A stretch of 64,000 bases of DNA from G963677325 sp963677325 (GCA_963677325.2 CAXXGM010000008.1:186001-250000), one strand, 5' to 3'. Positions 25,513-35,496 are shown, numbered from the stretch's first letter. Made by a program: numbers and translations. The notes: generated by a model not told the origin, from the sequence alone.

Positions 25513-28500
25513 CTATTCCGGCAGGTGTTCATCCTGCTCAATGATGTTACCCTTTTTTTTCGCAAAGAAAGCAATGATTCCTATAAATAGAAAAATAATT
25601 ACAAGAACAAGCGGAAATTGCAATCCCTCACCACTGCCATAGGAGTGCAGACCGGAAAGGTAATAATTAACTCCAAGATAGGTCATCAAAACAGATATTA
25701 AACCGGCAACAGAACCCAGATTCACTGCGAACCAGCCTCTGAACCCAGGTATCCATCTCATGTGTGTTATAAATGAATAAACAAGAATGGTAATCAGTGA
25801 CCATGTTTCTTTGGGGTCCCATCCCCAATAGCGTCCCCAGGATTCGTTAGCCCAGATGCCCCCGATAAAAGTTCCTATTGTCAGAAAATATAATCCGAGT
25901 ATCAGGGAAGCCTGATTGATAGCTGTCATTCTTATGATGGTGTCACTGATTCGGCGGCGATTGTTCTGATTCTGAAAATCAGCAAGTAATAAGTTCAAAA
26001 TCCCAATGACTGCGCTCACTCCGAGAAACCCGTAACTGGCCGTTATGATTGCCACATGAATGGTCAGCCAATAGGATTTCAATACAGGGACAAGATTTGT
26101 AATTTCAGGATTCAACCAGCTCATCTGCGCAACAAAAAGAGTTAATCCTGAAAGGATTGCAGCTGCTCCCAAAACCATTGGATTGCGGCGTGCGAATATC
26201 AATCCGGCAAACATACCTGCCCACGCAATGTATATCATGGATTCGTAACCGTTGCTCCATGGCATATGTTCAGAGATGTAGCCCCGGATTATTAATCCTG
26301 CGCAGTGAAGGATAAATCCTATAAAAAGTGCAGCAATTGTGATATTGATAGCTTTCTTCCGTAAGAGTTTTCCTGTAAATAAGGAATTAAAAAACAGGAA
26401 CAACAGAATAAAACCAACTGTTGAATACCAGTAGGAAAGATCTTTGAAAATGTTTACATGATTGTAAATTATTTCCAGATTCCCTTTTGTTTTCCCTGGG
26501 ATCAAATCTGAACCATATTTCTGCTGGTAATTTATGATTGAGGTTGTGATTGATCTGGCTTCTCCCGTATTGTTATTATTCAAGGATTCAAGAAATTTCC
26601 TGAAACTTGTCCTGATGAATACAGAATCGTTTGATATGGAGGAAGGGAGAGACGAGACCGGAGTGTACCATGTTCGGTCTTTGCTGTTATGAGGTGGAAA
26701 AATCCGGAATAAACTGCCATTATAAAGCTGATAGGCTACATTAAGCCTTTCATCCACTTTGATCACCGCATTATCGAATTTATTCCTTTGAGCAGGATTT
26801 TTGCTATAGGCTGTCTGAATTTCATGTGACAGTTTATACCCTCCCTGAGGATCGAAAAAATCGGCAAAAGATGCTTTATCTCCTTTGATTCCCAATTTAT
26901 CTTCAAGCTCAGTCTCTGAGACAGCAATCATTGGAACCACTTGCCATTCATTTGGACGTGCAGCCATTCCAAGAATTACCTGTTCAGGTGTTTGTCCTGA
27001 TATTTTTTCTGCCCGTGCCACTTTCATTAACACTTCATAGGAAAGAGTGCTGAATGGTTTGACACGTCCTTCGTGGCCCTGGACCCATATTTTTGAAAAA
27101 GCGGATGCTATATCACGGTGAATTTCAGTTGGAACTGCGGAATCAGCCTTGAAATTTCCAAAGAGGAGAAATAAAAACATTAAGGCTGAACCTGCAGAAA
27201 CTTTTTTCATTAATCTGATAAAATAGCTTTTGGGATTAAAAATAGAAAGTATGATTCCAAGGAAAAGGAAGAAATATCCCATATAAGTGAAAAGTGTTCC
27301 CCAGGGATCATTATTAACCGAGAGAATGGTACCTTTTTCATCCGTATCATAAGAGGATTGATAAAAGCGATACCCCCTGTGTTTTAAAACATTATTCATA
27401 AAAATCCTTGAATCTTTCTGAACGCCCTTTTCCTTGTCTGTAAGAGTGACGAGACTTTCAAATGAAGAAGGACTATTTGAACCGGGATATCTTTCCAGAA
27501 CGAAATCTTTAAGTGAAATGGTAAAAGGGAGGGTTGTTTCCCTGGGCCCGATCCATGAATTGATTTTTATTCCGTCCAGATTCCCAATAAAATGCGATTT
27601 CTTATTTCGCATGTCAACCCAAACAGTTATCAGCTCTGTTGAATTCTTATCTGAAACCTGAATTTTAACGGCTCCCTCACCTTGTTCTCCATCTCCCGGA
27701 ACTGCGGTTACCCTGGCCGAAGGATAAAACTGTTTAATAAGAAATGCGGTATTTCTAACTTTATAAACTGTTTTTTCAATACATGTTACTGTTTTTCCGG
27801 GGGTATAGGTAATTCCTTCTCCTCCGCTCATATCGACAGTGAAAATGGTATCCCTGGAAATCATTCCCAACGAATCCCCCTTAAACGAAAATTCAACCTG
27901 TGCCTGAGCATTCAATCCCATGTTTGTCCCGTTGATATCTGTCACAGCGCCTGATTGAAGAATCTGGCTCTGCATCGCACCACCGACCGGATATACTATT
28001 TCAACAATAGAAAATCCATTTGCAGTAGCTTCAATACTTTCCTGTGCTTGTGGAAGGTAATCGACAGATTTAATCTGAATCTCTTTATCTCCTATATTTA
28101 TTTTTTGATTGATCTGCTTCTTTGACATCGAAGAGACGAGAAATCCGGATACGACTTCCTTTTTCTCTCCATTGTATTCGGCATTAAACTGAAACCACGG
28201 TTCCTGGCTCTGCATAACAGAGGACGATTTGCCCTCCCGGATGTGCATCTCACCTTCTTTTCCAAAATATCTGGTGATCCCCGCGCCGATCAATATCAGG
28301 ATAAAAGCCAGATGGAAAAAACCAAGTGTGAGTTTTTGCCTTTTGTATAATTTGAATTTAATTACATTGGCTACCAGATTTGCTGCCAGCAAAACCAATA
28401 TTACCTCAAGCCACCATGAATTGTATACGATTGCCTTTGCAGCTTCACTTCCATAAGAATTTTCAATAAAAGTGGCGATTGCCAGAGCTACAGCAAAAAC

Positions 28501-28557
28501 GAGAAGTAAAAAACCCGTGGCAGAAATGGAAAACAGTGATTGGAATAATTTTTTCAT
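25513..28557 (-). CDS. ccsA: Cytochrome c biogenesis protein, ResB-CcsA fusion
   Basis: The 1014-residue product joins two System II cytochrome c assembly parts. The N-terminal half (~1-430) has ResB-like helices and a long periplasmic domain ending RGYRFYQSSYDTDEKGT. The C-terminal half has the CcsA haem-handling module with the tryptophan-rich motif GRYWGWDPKETWSLITILVY near residue ~900, preceded by HMPWSNGYESMIY. A middle periplasmic region (~465-690) is specific to this Bacteroidota type. It would deliver haem to apocytochromes at the outer face of the inner membrane. The next gene downstream is the acyl-CoA ligase, 23 bp away. Confidence 0.93.
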   Translation of the reverse strand: MKKLFQSLFSISATGFLLLVFAVALAIATFIENSYGSEAAKAIVYNSWWLEVILVLLAANLVANVIKFKLYKRQKLTLGFFHLAFILILIGAGITRYFGKEGEMHIREGKSSSVMQSQEPWFQFNAEYNGEKKEVVSGFLVSSMSKKQINQKINIGDKEIQIKSVDYLPQAQESIEATANGFSIVEIVYPVGGAMQSQILQSGAVTDINGTNMGLNAQAQVEFSFKGDSLGMISRDTIFTVDMSGGEGITYTPGKTVTCIEKTVYKVRNTAFLIKQFYPSARVTAVPGDGEQGEGAVKIQVSDKNSTELITVWVDMRNKKSHFIGNLDGIKINSWIGPRETTLPFTISLKDFVLERYPGSNSPSSFESLVTLTDKEKGVQKDSRIFMNNVLKHRGYRFYQSSYDTDEKGTILSVNNDPWGTLFTYMGYFFLFLGIILSIFNPKSYFIRLMKKVSAGSALMFLFLLFGNFKADSAVPTEIHRDIASAFSKIWVQGHEGRVKPFSTLSYEVLMKVARAEKISGQTPEQVILGMAARPNEWQVVPMIAVSETELEDKLGIKGDKASFADFFDPQGGYKLSHEIQTAYSKNPAQRNKFDNAVIKVDERLNVAYQLYNGSLFRIFPPHNSKDRTWYTPVSSLPSSISNDSVFIRTSFRKFLESLNNNNTGEARSITTSIINYQQKYGSDLIPGKTKGNLEIIYNHVNIFKDLSYWYSTVGFILLFLFFNSLFTGKLLRKKAINITIAALFIGFILHCAGLIIRGYISEHMPWSNGYESMIYIAWAGMFAGLIFARRNPMVLGAAAILSGLTLFVAQMSWLNPEITNLVPVLKSYWLTIHVAIITASYGFLGVSAVIGILNLLLADFQNQNNRRRISDTIIRMTAINQASLILGLYFLTIGTFIGGIWANESWGRYWGWDPKETWSLITILVYSFITHMRWIPGFRGWFAVNLGSVAGLISVLMTYLGVNYYLSGLHSYGSGEGLQFPLVLVIIFLFIGIIAFFAKKKGNIIEQDEHLPE

Positions 28558-28689
28558 ATAAAGATTGACATTAACCTCCTAAAATAAAAAAGAATGCTAA
28601 TATAGATATAAAAACATATATGGACAATTGCTTAAGATTTCCCTCTATCTGTCAGTGTAAATAATGTCAAAATTATAATGTCTTATTTT

Positions 28690-28776
28690 TAGGCTGAAGG
28701 AGTTTAGACTTTAGGCTGAAGGAACATACTATTCTTCTTTTACCTTTGGCCTAAACACCTATAGCCTATAAGCCTC
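28690..28776. repeat. TTTAGGC-type repeat with inverted arms
   Basis: TTAGGCTGAAGG occurs twice (28690 and ~28711) with GTTTAGACTT between them. About 30 bp later the complementary wording GGCCTAAACACC, TAGCCTATAAGCC follows. The whole can fold. It sits in the 431-bp gap 28558-28988; the rest of that gap holds the alaS terminator and no convincing gene. Confidence 0.55.
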
Positions 28777-28944
28777 ATACGACATTATTTAATTCCAATT
28801 ATTTATCATTCTCAAATTTACATAAAAAAATTAAAATATCTGTTTTTTTCAGGATAGTCCGGAATCTTATTTGGACGGATTTCCGGATCGAATAGAAGAA
28901 GTAACTCAACAAAACCGAAGTTTTATGAATTCTGAATGGAAAAG

Positions 28945-28980
28945 AAAAAAATAAAAGGCCAACATTGAGATATTGGCCTT
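28945..28980 (-). terminator. alaS terminator
   Basis: On the minus strand AAGGCCAA and TTGGCCTT form an 8-bp stem around a 10-nt loop, followed by TTATTTTTTT. It begins 8 bp after the alaS stop. Confidence 0.88.
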
Positions 28981-28988
28981 AAGAGATT

Positions 28989-31616
28989 TTATAGAATGAT
29001 TTCTTTTGCTTTTTTTAATAAATCCGGAATTCCATCCGGCTCTTTACCTCCTGCAGTTGCATAAAAAGGCTGCCCTCCGCCGCTTCCGGCAACTTCTTTA
29101 GCCAGATCTCTGATAATGGAACCTGCATTATATTTTCTTTCTTTCACCAGATTATCCGAGATCATTACGTGGACATTGGCTTTTCCATCAATAGCAGCTG
29201 CAAGTACAAGGAAGAGATTGTCAACTTCCCCTTTCATCTGAAATGCTATATCTTTCAGCATGGATGAATTATTAATCTCTAATTGACGGGCAAGAAAATT
29301 AACTCCATTGATTGATTCAATCTGTGAAATAAGTTCCTTTTTGAGATTGACGGCACTGCCTTTTTCAAAAGTCTCAACCTGTTTTATCGCCGCAGAATAC
29401 CTGGTTTGCAGTTCCGCTACAGAGGTTTTCAGATCCGAGGGATTATTTAAAAGAGAGGAGATTTCTTTTATTGTTTTAAGATTCTGCTCTACATATTCTT
29501 CTGCTTTTTCACCTGTGATTGCCTCAATACGTCTTACTCCTGCTGAGATAGAACCTTCTGAAATGATAATAAAAGAGCCAATCTGTCCAGTTGCTTCCAA
29601 ATGCGTTCCACCGCAAAGTTCAATGGAATCACCGAATTTTATTACCCTGACAAGATCACCGTATTTTTCTCCAAAGAGGGCAATAGCGCCCATCTGTTGA
29701 GCTTCTTCAATGGGTACTTCACGACGCTCCTCCCTAGAAAGATTTTCCCGGATCAGTTGATTCACCCGATGTTGAACTTTCAAAAGTTCCTCATCGGTTA
29801 CCTTTTTAAAGTGAGAAAAGTCAAAGCGGAGATAATCGGCATTCACGAGGGAGCCTTTCTGCTCAATGTGTGTACCGAGTATTTCTCTCAAAGCATGATC
29901 GAGCAGATGCGTTGCCGTATGATTGATGGCAATGTTTCTGCGCTGTGCCTTGTCCACCACAGCGGTAAAAAGGGCTGTAGGATCTGAAGGAAGTTTCTTG
30001 GAAAGGTGTACCGTGAGATTATTTTCCTTTACTGTATTGAAGATCTCAATCTTTTCTCCCTCTGATTCGATGTATCCTGTATCGCCGACCTGTCCTCCGG
30101 ATTCAGCATAAAAAGGGGTAAAATCAAAAACGAACTGAAAGAACTCTCCCTTTTTGCCTTTTACTTTACGGTAACGGTTTATGTTGACACGCGTTTCCAG
30201 ATGATCATATCCGATGAAACGTTCTTCCTCTGCATGATGCAATTCTATCCAGTCTCCGGTTTCCAGCTGGGAAGCATTGCGGGACCTGGTTTTTTGCTCC
30301 TCCATGGCTGTTTCAAATTCCTTGTGATTAACAGTAAGTCCTTGTTCGCGAAGAATAAGTTCTGTAAGGTCAAGAGGAAATCCAAAAGTGTCATATAACT
30401 CAAAAGCAATTTTGCCACTGATCTCTTTTACATTTTTCTTTTTAGATTCTTCAATGAGGCCGTCAAGCATCCGGATGCCCGTTTCAAGTGTCCTAAGGAA
30501 TGAATCCTCTTCCTCCATAATGACTCTTTTAACGAGTTCATTTTGTTTGATTAATTCCGGAAAGGCATTCCCCATGTTATCAGCAAGTACATTGACAAGC
30601 TGATGTATGAAAGGTTTTCTGAAACCAAGGAAAGTATAGCCGTAGCGGACAGCCCGCCGCAGTATTCTCCTGATCACATATCCTCCCTTGTTATTGGAGG
30701 GTAGCTGCCCGTCAGTAATGGCAAAAGAGATTGCACGAAGGTGATCGGCGATCACGCGCATGGCAATATCCGATTTCTCGTCAGTGCCGTAAGGTTTGCC
30801 TGCCAGATATCCGATTCGCTGGATAATGGGTTGAAAAACATCGGTATCGTAATTTGACTGTTTTCCCTGAAGGACCATGCACAAACGTTCAAAACCCATT
30901 CCTGTGTCCACATGTTTGGCTGGAAGTTCCTCAAGCATTCCGTTTGCCTTCCGGTTGAACTGAATGAAAACAAGATTCCATATTTCAATTACCTGGGGAT
31001 GACCGGAATTCACCATTTGCTTTCCGGGAATTTTTCTTCTCTCTTCTTCACTGCGGATGTCCACATGGATTTCGGAACAAGGCCCGCAGGGACCGGTATC
31101 CCCCATTTCCCAGAAATTATCTTTTTTGTTTCCAAGCAGAATACGATCTTCAGGAAGATATTTTTTCCAGAAATTAAATGCTTCCTGATCCATTGCGACA
31201 CCATCTTTGTCATCACCCTCAAAAACGGTCACATAAATAATGTCAGTGGAAAGACCCATTTTATCCACCAGGAACTCCCATGCCCATTGAATGGCTTCTT
31301 TTTTAAAATAATCGCCGAACGACCAATTACCAAGCATTTCGAACATAGTATGATGGTAGGTGTCGTGACCGACCTCCTCCAGGTCATTATGTTTCCCCGA
31401 AACCCTCAGGCATTTCTGCGTATCGGCTATTCTGAGATTTTTTACCGGAGAATTTCCAAGAAAGATATCCTTGAACTGATTCATGCCTGCATTGGTAAAC
31501 ATCAGGGTCGGATCATTCTTTACCACCATCGGAGCCGAGGGTACAATTAAGTGATCTTTTGAAGCAAAAAAATCAAAAAAAGACTGGCGTATTTGTTTGG
31601 AATCCATAAATGACAA
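28989..31616 (-). CDS. alaS: Alanyl-tRNA synthetase
   Basis: The 875-residue product has the expected length and domain order. The class II catalytic core has VPSAPMVVKNDPTLMFTNAG and GDTGPCGPCSEIHVD. The editing domain has the metal ligands of NHTATHLLDHALREILGTH and ELCGGTHLEATGQIG. A coiled-coil and the DHHA1-type domain follow, ending GSGGGQPFYATAGGK. It charges tRNA-Ala and clears Ser or Gly mischarging. It is transcribed away from the M23 peptidase cluster at 31895, an arrangement I know from other Bacteroidota. Confidence 0.98.
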   Translation of the reverse strand: MSFMDSKQIRQSFFDFFASKDHLIVPSAPMVVKNDPTLMFTNAGMNQFKDIFLGNSPVKNLRIADTQKCLRVSGKHNDLEEVGHDTYHHTMFEMLGNWSFGDYFKKEAIQWAWEFLVDKMGLSTDIIYVTVFEGDDKDGVAMDQEAFNFWKKYLPEDRILLGNKKDNFWEMGDTGPCGPCSEIHVDIRSEEERRKIPGKQMVNSGHPQVIEIWNLVFIQFNRKANGMLEELPAKHVDTGMGFERLCMVLQGKQSNYDTDVFQPIIQRIGYLAGKPYGTDEKSDIAMRVIADHLRAISFAITDGQLPSNNKGGYVIRRILRRAVRYGYTFLGFRKPFIHQLVNVLADNMGNAFPELIKQNELVKRVIMEEEDSFLRTLETGIRMLDGLIEESKKKNVKEISGKIAFELYDTFGFPLDLTELILREQGLTVNHKEFETAMEEQKTRSRNASQLETGDWIELHHAEEERFIGYDHLETRVNINRYRKVKGKKGEFFQFVFDFTPFYAESGGQVGDTGYIESEGEKIEIFNTVKENNLTVHLSKKLPSDPTALFTAVVDKAQRRNIAINHTATHLLDHALREILGTHIEQKGSLVNADYLRFDFSHFKKVTDEELLKVQHRVNQLIRENLSREERREVPIEEAQQMGAIALFGEKYGDLVRVIKFGDSIELCGGTHLEATGQIGSFIIISEGSISAGVRRIEAITGEKAEEYVEQNLKTIKEISSLLNNPSDLKTSVAELQTRYSAAIKQVETFEKGSAVNLKKELISQIESINGVNFLARQLEINNSSMLKDIAFQMKGEVDNLFLVLAAAIDGKANVHVMISDNLVKERKYNAGSIIRDLAKEVAGSGGGQPFYATAGGKEPDGIPDLLKKAKEIIL

Positions 31617-31765
31617 ATGTTAAAAACTTTTAAAATGAATATAATGAGGGACTTTCATATACAAATAAGAACTAATTTCGCGAGTCCAATCATTAATGCT
31701 TGTCAAATAAAACATTGCAAAATTAGATTATTTCCCTAATTTTGGTCAGTGGCCAGGTAGAAAAT

Positions 31766-31799
31766 AATTACGAATTACGAAATACGAATTAGGAATTAA
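31766..31799. repeat. GAATTAC heptamer repeat in the alaS/M23 divergent region
   Basis: AATTACGAATTACGAAATACGAATTAGGAATTA consists of 7-8-bp GAATTAC-type units. Related strings lie at 6845-6863, 31848-31857 and 53555-53578. The 278-bp divergent region shows no other clear signal. Confidence 0.6.
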
Positions 31800-31894
31800 G
31801 AGCTTTCATGTAAATTTGCCCCTTAATTTGTTAGATTAGCGCCAAAGAATTACGAATTGAGAAACCTTATTTTGTATTTTTAACCTTAGTAGGA

Positions 31895-32863
31895 ATGGGT
31901 AAAACCAATTACAGATTCAATCCCGACACACTCAGTTTCGATAAAATCGAGCGCAGCATTATAAGCCTGGTAAAAAAGGTTTTAGGTTATCTTTCCACGG
32001 GGTTGGTTTCCGGAGTTATTTTCTTTTTTGTCTTTTTGCAATTCTTTGATTCTCCTGAAACGAAAAGACTTAAGAGAGAAAATCAGCAGTTAATGGCACA
32101 ATATTCCCTGATGAATAAAGATATTGACAAAATTTCGAAGGTTCTGGAAGACATTCAGAACCGGGATGATAATATCTACAGGGTGATTTTTGAAGCGGAA
32201 CCTATTCCCTCCACCGTACGTAAGGCTGGATTCGGAGGAGCTAACCGCTATTCAAAACTGGAAAATATGGATAATTCCGATCTTATTATCGGAACTGCAA
32301 AAAAGCTGGATATTCTTTCCCGACAGGTTTATGTGCAATCAAAATCCTATGACGAAGTGGTTAAAATGGCCCTCGGAAAGGAGAAAATGATTGCAAGCAT
32401 GCCTTCCATTATGCCTGTCGCCAATAAAGACCTGAAACGTACAGCCTCCGGGTGGGGAATGAGAATCCATCCCATCTATAAAATCCTGCGTTTTCATTTC
32501 GGGATGGATTTTACGGCCTCTGTTGGTACCGATGTTTTCTCTACCGGTAGTGGTGTTGTTAAAAGCGCCGGGAAAGAGGTGGGCTATGGTAATTGTGTTG
32601 TAATCGATCACGGCTTTGGATATGAAACCTATTATGCCCACCTAAGCAAAATCAGGGTAAAAGAAGGGCAGAAAATTAACCGGGGAGACATAATAGGACT
32701 CGTAGGCAGTACCGGAACCTCCACAGCTCCCCATCTTCATTATGAAGTCTGTAAAGATGGGAAAAAAGTCAACCCACAGAATTATTACTTCCAGGATCTG
32801 ACTCCTGCAGAATATGAAAAGATGATTGCCATCTCTTCCAATATGGGACAAAGCTTTGATTAA
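31895..32863 (+). CDS. M23-family peptidase, membrane-anchored
   Basis: The 322-residue product has one membrane helix at residues ~29-51 (VLGYLSTGLVSGVIFFFVFL), a coiled-coil stretch (~55-95), and a LytM domain. The zinc ligands are seen in ILRFHFGMDFTASVGTDVFS (His and Asp) and in GTSTAPHLHYEVCKDGKKVN (HxH). The likely substrate is peptidoglycan cross-bridges, though some relatives act as activators. It starts a run of four genes, M23-MerR-Nif3-zinc-ribbon, divergent from alaS. Confidence 0.92.
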   Translation: MGKTNYRFNPDTLSFDKIERSIISLVKKVLGYLSTGLVSGVIFFFVFLQFFDSPETKRLKRENQQLMAQYSLMNKDIDKISKVLEDIQNRDDNIYRVIFEAEPIPSTVRKAGFGGANRYSKLENMDNSDLIIGTAKKLDILSRQVYVQSKSYDEVVKMALGKEKMIASMPSIMPVANKDLKRTASGWGMRIHPIYKILRFHFGMDFTASVGTDVFSTGSGVVKSAGKEVGYGNCVVIDHGFGYETYYAHLSKIRVKEGQKINRGDIIGLVGSTGTSTAPHLHYEVCKDGKKVNPQNYYFQDLTPAEYEKMIAISSNMGQSFD

Positions 32864-32875
32864 AATATACCTGAC

Positions 32876-33211
32876 ATGACTGTGAAAAAAGAAAAACCAG
32901 ATAAACTTTATTACGGAATCGGGGAAGTCGCTGAATTGTTTGGTCTTGCTCCTTCCACCCTGCGTTTTTGGGAAAAAAATTTTACCACGATTAAGCCGTA
33001 TAAGAATAAAAAGGGCGATCGCTTTTTTACTCGTGAAGACATCGACCACATCGCCCTTATCAATCATCTGGTCAAGGAAAAGGGAATGACATTAAAAGGA
33101 GCGAAGACTAAAATAAAGGAAAACCGGGCTGATGCAGAAAATAACTATGCAATTGTAAAAAAGCTGGAGGGTATCAAAGATTATCTGCTCAAAATAAAAG
33201 AAGAATTGTAA
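32876..33211 (+). CDS. MerR-family transcriptional regulator
   Basis: The 111-residue product is a single MerR winged-helix domain: YYGIGEVAELFGLAPSTLRF and WEKNFTTIKPYKNKKGDRFF, followed by a helix rich in Lys and Glu (GMTLKGAKTKIKENR). No C-terminal ligand domain is present, so it belongs to the short HTH-only type. It starts 12 bp after the M23 gene, suggesting an operon. Its target is not visible. Confidence 0.9.
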   Translation: MTVKKEKPDKLYYGIGEVAELFGLAPSTLRFWEKNFTTIKPYKNKKGDRFFTREDIDHIALINHLVKEKGMTLKGAKTKIKENRADAENNYAIVKKLEGIKDYLLKIKEEL

Positions 33212-33280
33212 CTTTAGGCTGTAGACTATAGGTTCTTATCCTTTAGCCTTAAGCCTACAACCTAAAGTCTAAAGTCTAAA
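33211..33280. repeat. TTTAGGC-type inverted repeat between MerR and Nif3 genes
   Basis: ACTTTAGGCTGTAG (33211) and CTACAACCTAAAGT (33255) pair with one mismatch. Additional CTTTAGCCTTAAGCC and CTAAAGTCTAAAGTCTAAA copies fill the space. The MerR stop lies at its edge. Confidence 0.6.
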
Positions 33281-33291
33281 TTTCTTACTTC

Positions 33292-34395
33292 ATGATTGTT
33301 GGAGATATAACAGGTTACCTTGAATCACTGGCTCCAGCCGGTTACCAGGAGTCATATGATAATGCCGGATTAATTACAGGCCGTCATGATTTGGCCATTG
33401 ATTCTGCATTGATTACATTGGATGTCACAGAAGAAGTAATTGACGAAGCTATCAGTAAAGGGTGCCGGTTGATTATCTCACATCATCCCGTGTTGTTCAG
33501 ACCCATTAAGCGCCTGACAGGAAATTCATACGTTGAACGCTGCCTGATTAAAGCAATAAAAAATGATATCGCGATTTTTGCTTCTCATACAAATCTTGAT
33601 AATATTCTTGGCGGTGTTAATTCTAAAATAGGAGAGAAGATCGGTTTAAAAAATTTGAAAGTGCTCTCACCTTCCGGAGATTTGTTGGTAAAATTGGTCA
33701 CCTTTATCCCACTGAATCATCTTGAAAAAGTACAGGATGCCATTTTTACTGCCGGAGCTGGTCATATCGGAAAATATGACCGGTGCAGTTACCAGGTTTC
33801 CGGCAACGGAACCTTCCGGGCGGATGCGGAGGCCAACCCTTATGTGGGAGAGAAGGGAGAATTTCATGTCGAAAAGGAAGTGCGTTTTGAAACCATTATC
33901 CCGGTTCATCTCAAGGATCGGGTTGTGAAGGCCATGATTGAGGCTCATCCTTATGAAGAAGTGGCTTATGATCTTTACCCTCTTCAGAATTCGATGCCTG
34001 GGGTGGGATCAGGGATGGTTGGTGAACTGGATGAACCGCAGGAAGAGTCATCCTTTTTATCCCGTTTGATGGAGATATTTGATTGTAAAGTGATCCGGCA
34101 TACCCATCTGACGGGCAAACCCATCCTTAGAGTTGCTGTTTGCGGGGGGGCAGGAAGTTTCCTTCTCCCAAATGCCATAGCCGCTGGAGCGGATGTTTTT
34201 ATCACTGCCGATTTAAAGTATCATGACTTTTTTGATTCTGAAAATAGAATTGTGATAGCCGATATCGGGCATTATGAAAGTGAGCAATTTACTAAGGATC
34301 TTTTTTATGAATTACTTATGAAAAAATTTCCTAAATTTGCAATCCGTTTATCGGGAATAAAAACTAATCCTATTTCGTACCTTATTAAGGGATAG
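33292..34395 (+). CDS. Nif3-like dinuclear metal protein
   Basis: The 367-residue product has the split NIF3/DUF34 fold. The N-terminal part carries metal ligands in LIISHHPVLFRPIKRLTG and IAIFASHTNLDNILGG; the C-terminal part carries them in VFITADLKYHDFF and IVIADIGHYESEQF. Between them (~residues 125-235) is the PII/CutA-like insert of the long form. The family is often labelled GTP cyclohydrolase 1 type 2, but its role is not settled. It stands directly ahead of the zinc-ribbon gene, a conserved pair. Confidence 0.94.
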   Translation: MIVGDITGYLESLAPAGYQESYDNAGLITGRHDLAIDSALITLDVTEEVIDEAISKGCRLIISHHPVLFRPIKRLTGNSYVERCLIKAIKNDIAIFASHTNLDNILGGVNSKIGEKIGLKNLKVLSPSGDLLVKLVTFIPLNHLEKVQDAIFTAGAGHIGKYDRCSYQVSGNGTFRADAEANPYVGEKGEFHVEKEVRFETIIPVHLKDRVVKAMIEAHPYEEVAYDLYPLQNSMPGVGSGMVGELDEPQEESSFLSRLMEIFDCKVIRHTHLTGKPILRVAVCGGAGSFLLPNAIAAGADVFITADLKYHDFFDSENRIVIADIGHYESEQFTKDLFYELLMKKFPKFAIRLSGIKTNPISYLIKG

Positions 34396-34416
34396 TAATT
34401 ATAAAATTTTTATTAT

Positions 34417-35211
34417 ATGCCAGCAGACGTTAATATTTCAACAGAAGGAAAAGAAGTTTCTGTTCAGGAGAAGCTGAAGATGTTGTTTGAACTTCAGACT
34501 GTTGTCTCAGAAATTGATAAAATAAACACCCTGCGTGGTGAGCTTCCCTTGGAAGTCCAGGATCTTGAAGACGAAATTGTCGGACTTAAGACCCGTATCA
34601 CCAACTACAACGATGAAATTAAAAGCCTGAATGCGGCTATTGCTAATAAAAAACTCGAGATAAAGGATTCCAAAAACAAAATCGAGAAATATAAAGAACA
34701 GCAGGAAAACGTACGTAATAACCGTGAATTCGATTCTCTTTCAAAAGAAATGGAATTTCAGAGCCTGGAAATAGAACTATCTGAAAAACGGATTCGTGAG
34801 TTTACCAATGATATAAAAGTGAAGACAGAGCAGGTTGAGGCTTCTGCTGTATTACTGAAAGAACGTGAAGATGATCTCGTTCGCAAAAAGAAAGAGCTGG
34901 AAGAGATTACTTCTGAAACCGCTATTGAGGAAGATAAGTTGAAGGCAAAAGTTACAAAGATTGAAAGTATGATCGAAGAACGTTTGGTTATTGCTTTCAA
35001 CCGGATTCGCAAGAATGCAAGGAATGGTCTTTCTGTTGTTACTGTTCAACGTGATGCCTGTGGCGGATGTTTTAATAAAATTCCACCTCAAAGACAACTG
35101 GACATTGCTTCCCGTAAAAAAATCATCGTCTGTGAATATTGCGGCAGAATCCTTGTGGATAAAGATATCATCACCCCTCTGGAAGAACTGAACGGAAACA
35201 ATGAGGGATAA
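34417..35211 (+). CDS. C4-type zinc ribbon protein (CT398-like)
   Basis: The 264-residue product is mostly a long antiparallel coiled coil (residues ~15-205). It ends in a zinc ribbon with CGGCFNKIPP and CEYCGRILV. This is the conserved family seen next to Nif3 in Bacteroidota. Chlamydial CT398 binds sigma-54 and flagellar-type proteins, so a scaffold role is possible but not shown here. It is the last gene of its run, with a bidirectional terminator 20 bp downstream. Confidence 0.92.
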   Translation: MPADVNISTEGKEVSVQEKLKMLFELQTVVSEIDKINTLRGELPLEVQDLEDEIVGLKTRITNYNDEIKSLNAAIANKKLEIKDSKNKIEKYKEQQENVRNNREFDSLSKEMEFQSLEIELSEKRIREFTNDIKVKTEQVEASAVLLKEREDDLVRKKKELEEITSETAIEEDKLKAKVTKIESMIEERLVIAFNRIRKNARNGLSVVTVQRDACGGCFNKIPPQRQLDIASRKKIIVCEYCGRILVDKDIITPLEELNGNNEG

Positions 35212-35230
35212 TAAGAAACATCTCTAAAAA

Positions 35231-35260
35231 AAAGACGGCCTTCCAAGCCGTCTTTTTTTT
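35231..35260. terminator. Bidirectional terminator between zinc-ribbon gene and glmS
   Basis: AAAGACGGC (35231-35239) and GCCGTCTTT (35247-35255) form a perfect stem with T-runs in both directions (eight A before, eight T after). It serves the plus-strand operon and may also stop leftward transcription. Confidence 0.92.
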
Positions 35261-35397
35261 GCCCCAAAGTTGATAAACCCGGAATCCCTTTTGGTAAAGA
35301 AAGATTCCTTTTTCAGTTCACAAAATCCTAAAATTCCTTTACTTTTTGTGTAAACCTATTTCAGGACGATACAGCGCAGATCCTTTCTTTGGAGGAG

Positions 35398-35496
35398 TTT
35401 GCTCGCTCTTTGTTCGCAGTTTGTTCGCTTAAATGCGAACAAAGAGCGAAGCATCCGGGAATAAGCTACGAACAAACTACGGGGAAGGTATGGCCC
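35398..35496. repeat. Nine-unit 11-bp period array with mirrored halves
   Basis: Nine consecutive 11-bp units start at 35398. The first three carry TTCGC (TTTGCTCGCTC, TTTGTTCGCAG, TTTGTTCGCTT). Most later ones carry the complement (AAATGCGAACA, AAGAGCGAAGC, AGCTACGAACA, AACTACGGGGA). The segment 35401-35418 pairs almost perfectly with 35434-35452. The array lies between convergent genes in the 374-bp gap 35212-35585. No gene is seen in the rest. Confidence 0.75.

Noticed and set aside
28868..28953. Short plus-strand frame reading DSPESYLDGFPDRIEEVTQQ and NRSFMNSEWKRKK
   Set aside because: Protein-like but only ~36 codons, without a start codon, and it runs into the alaS terminator. It may be a remnant; too weak to list.
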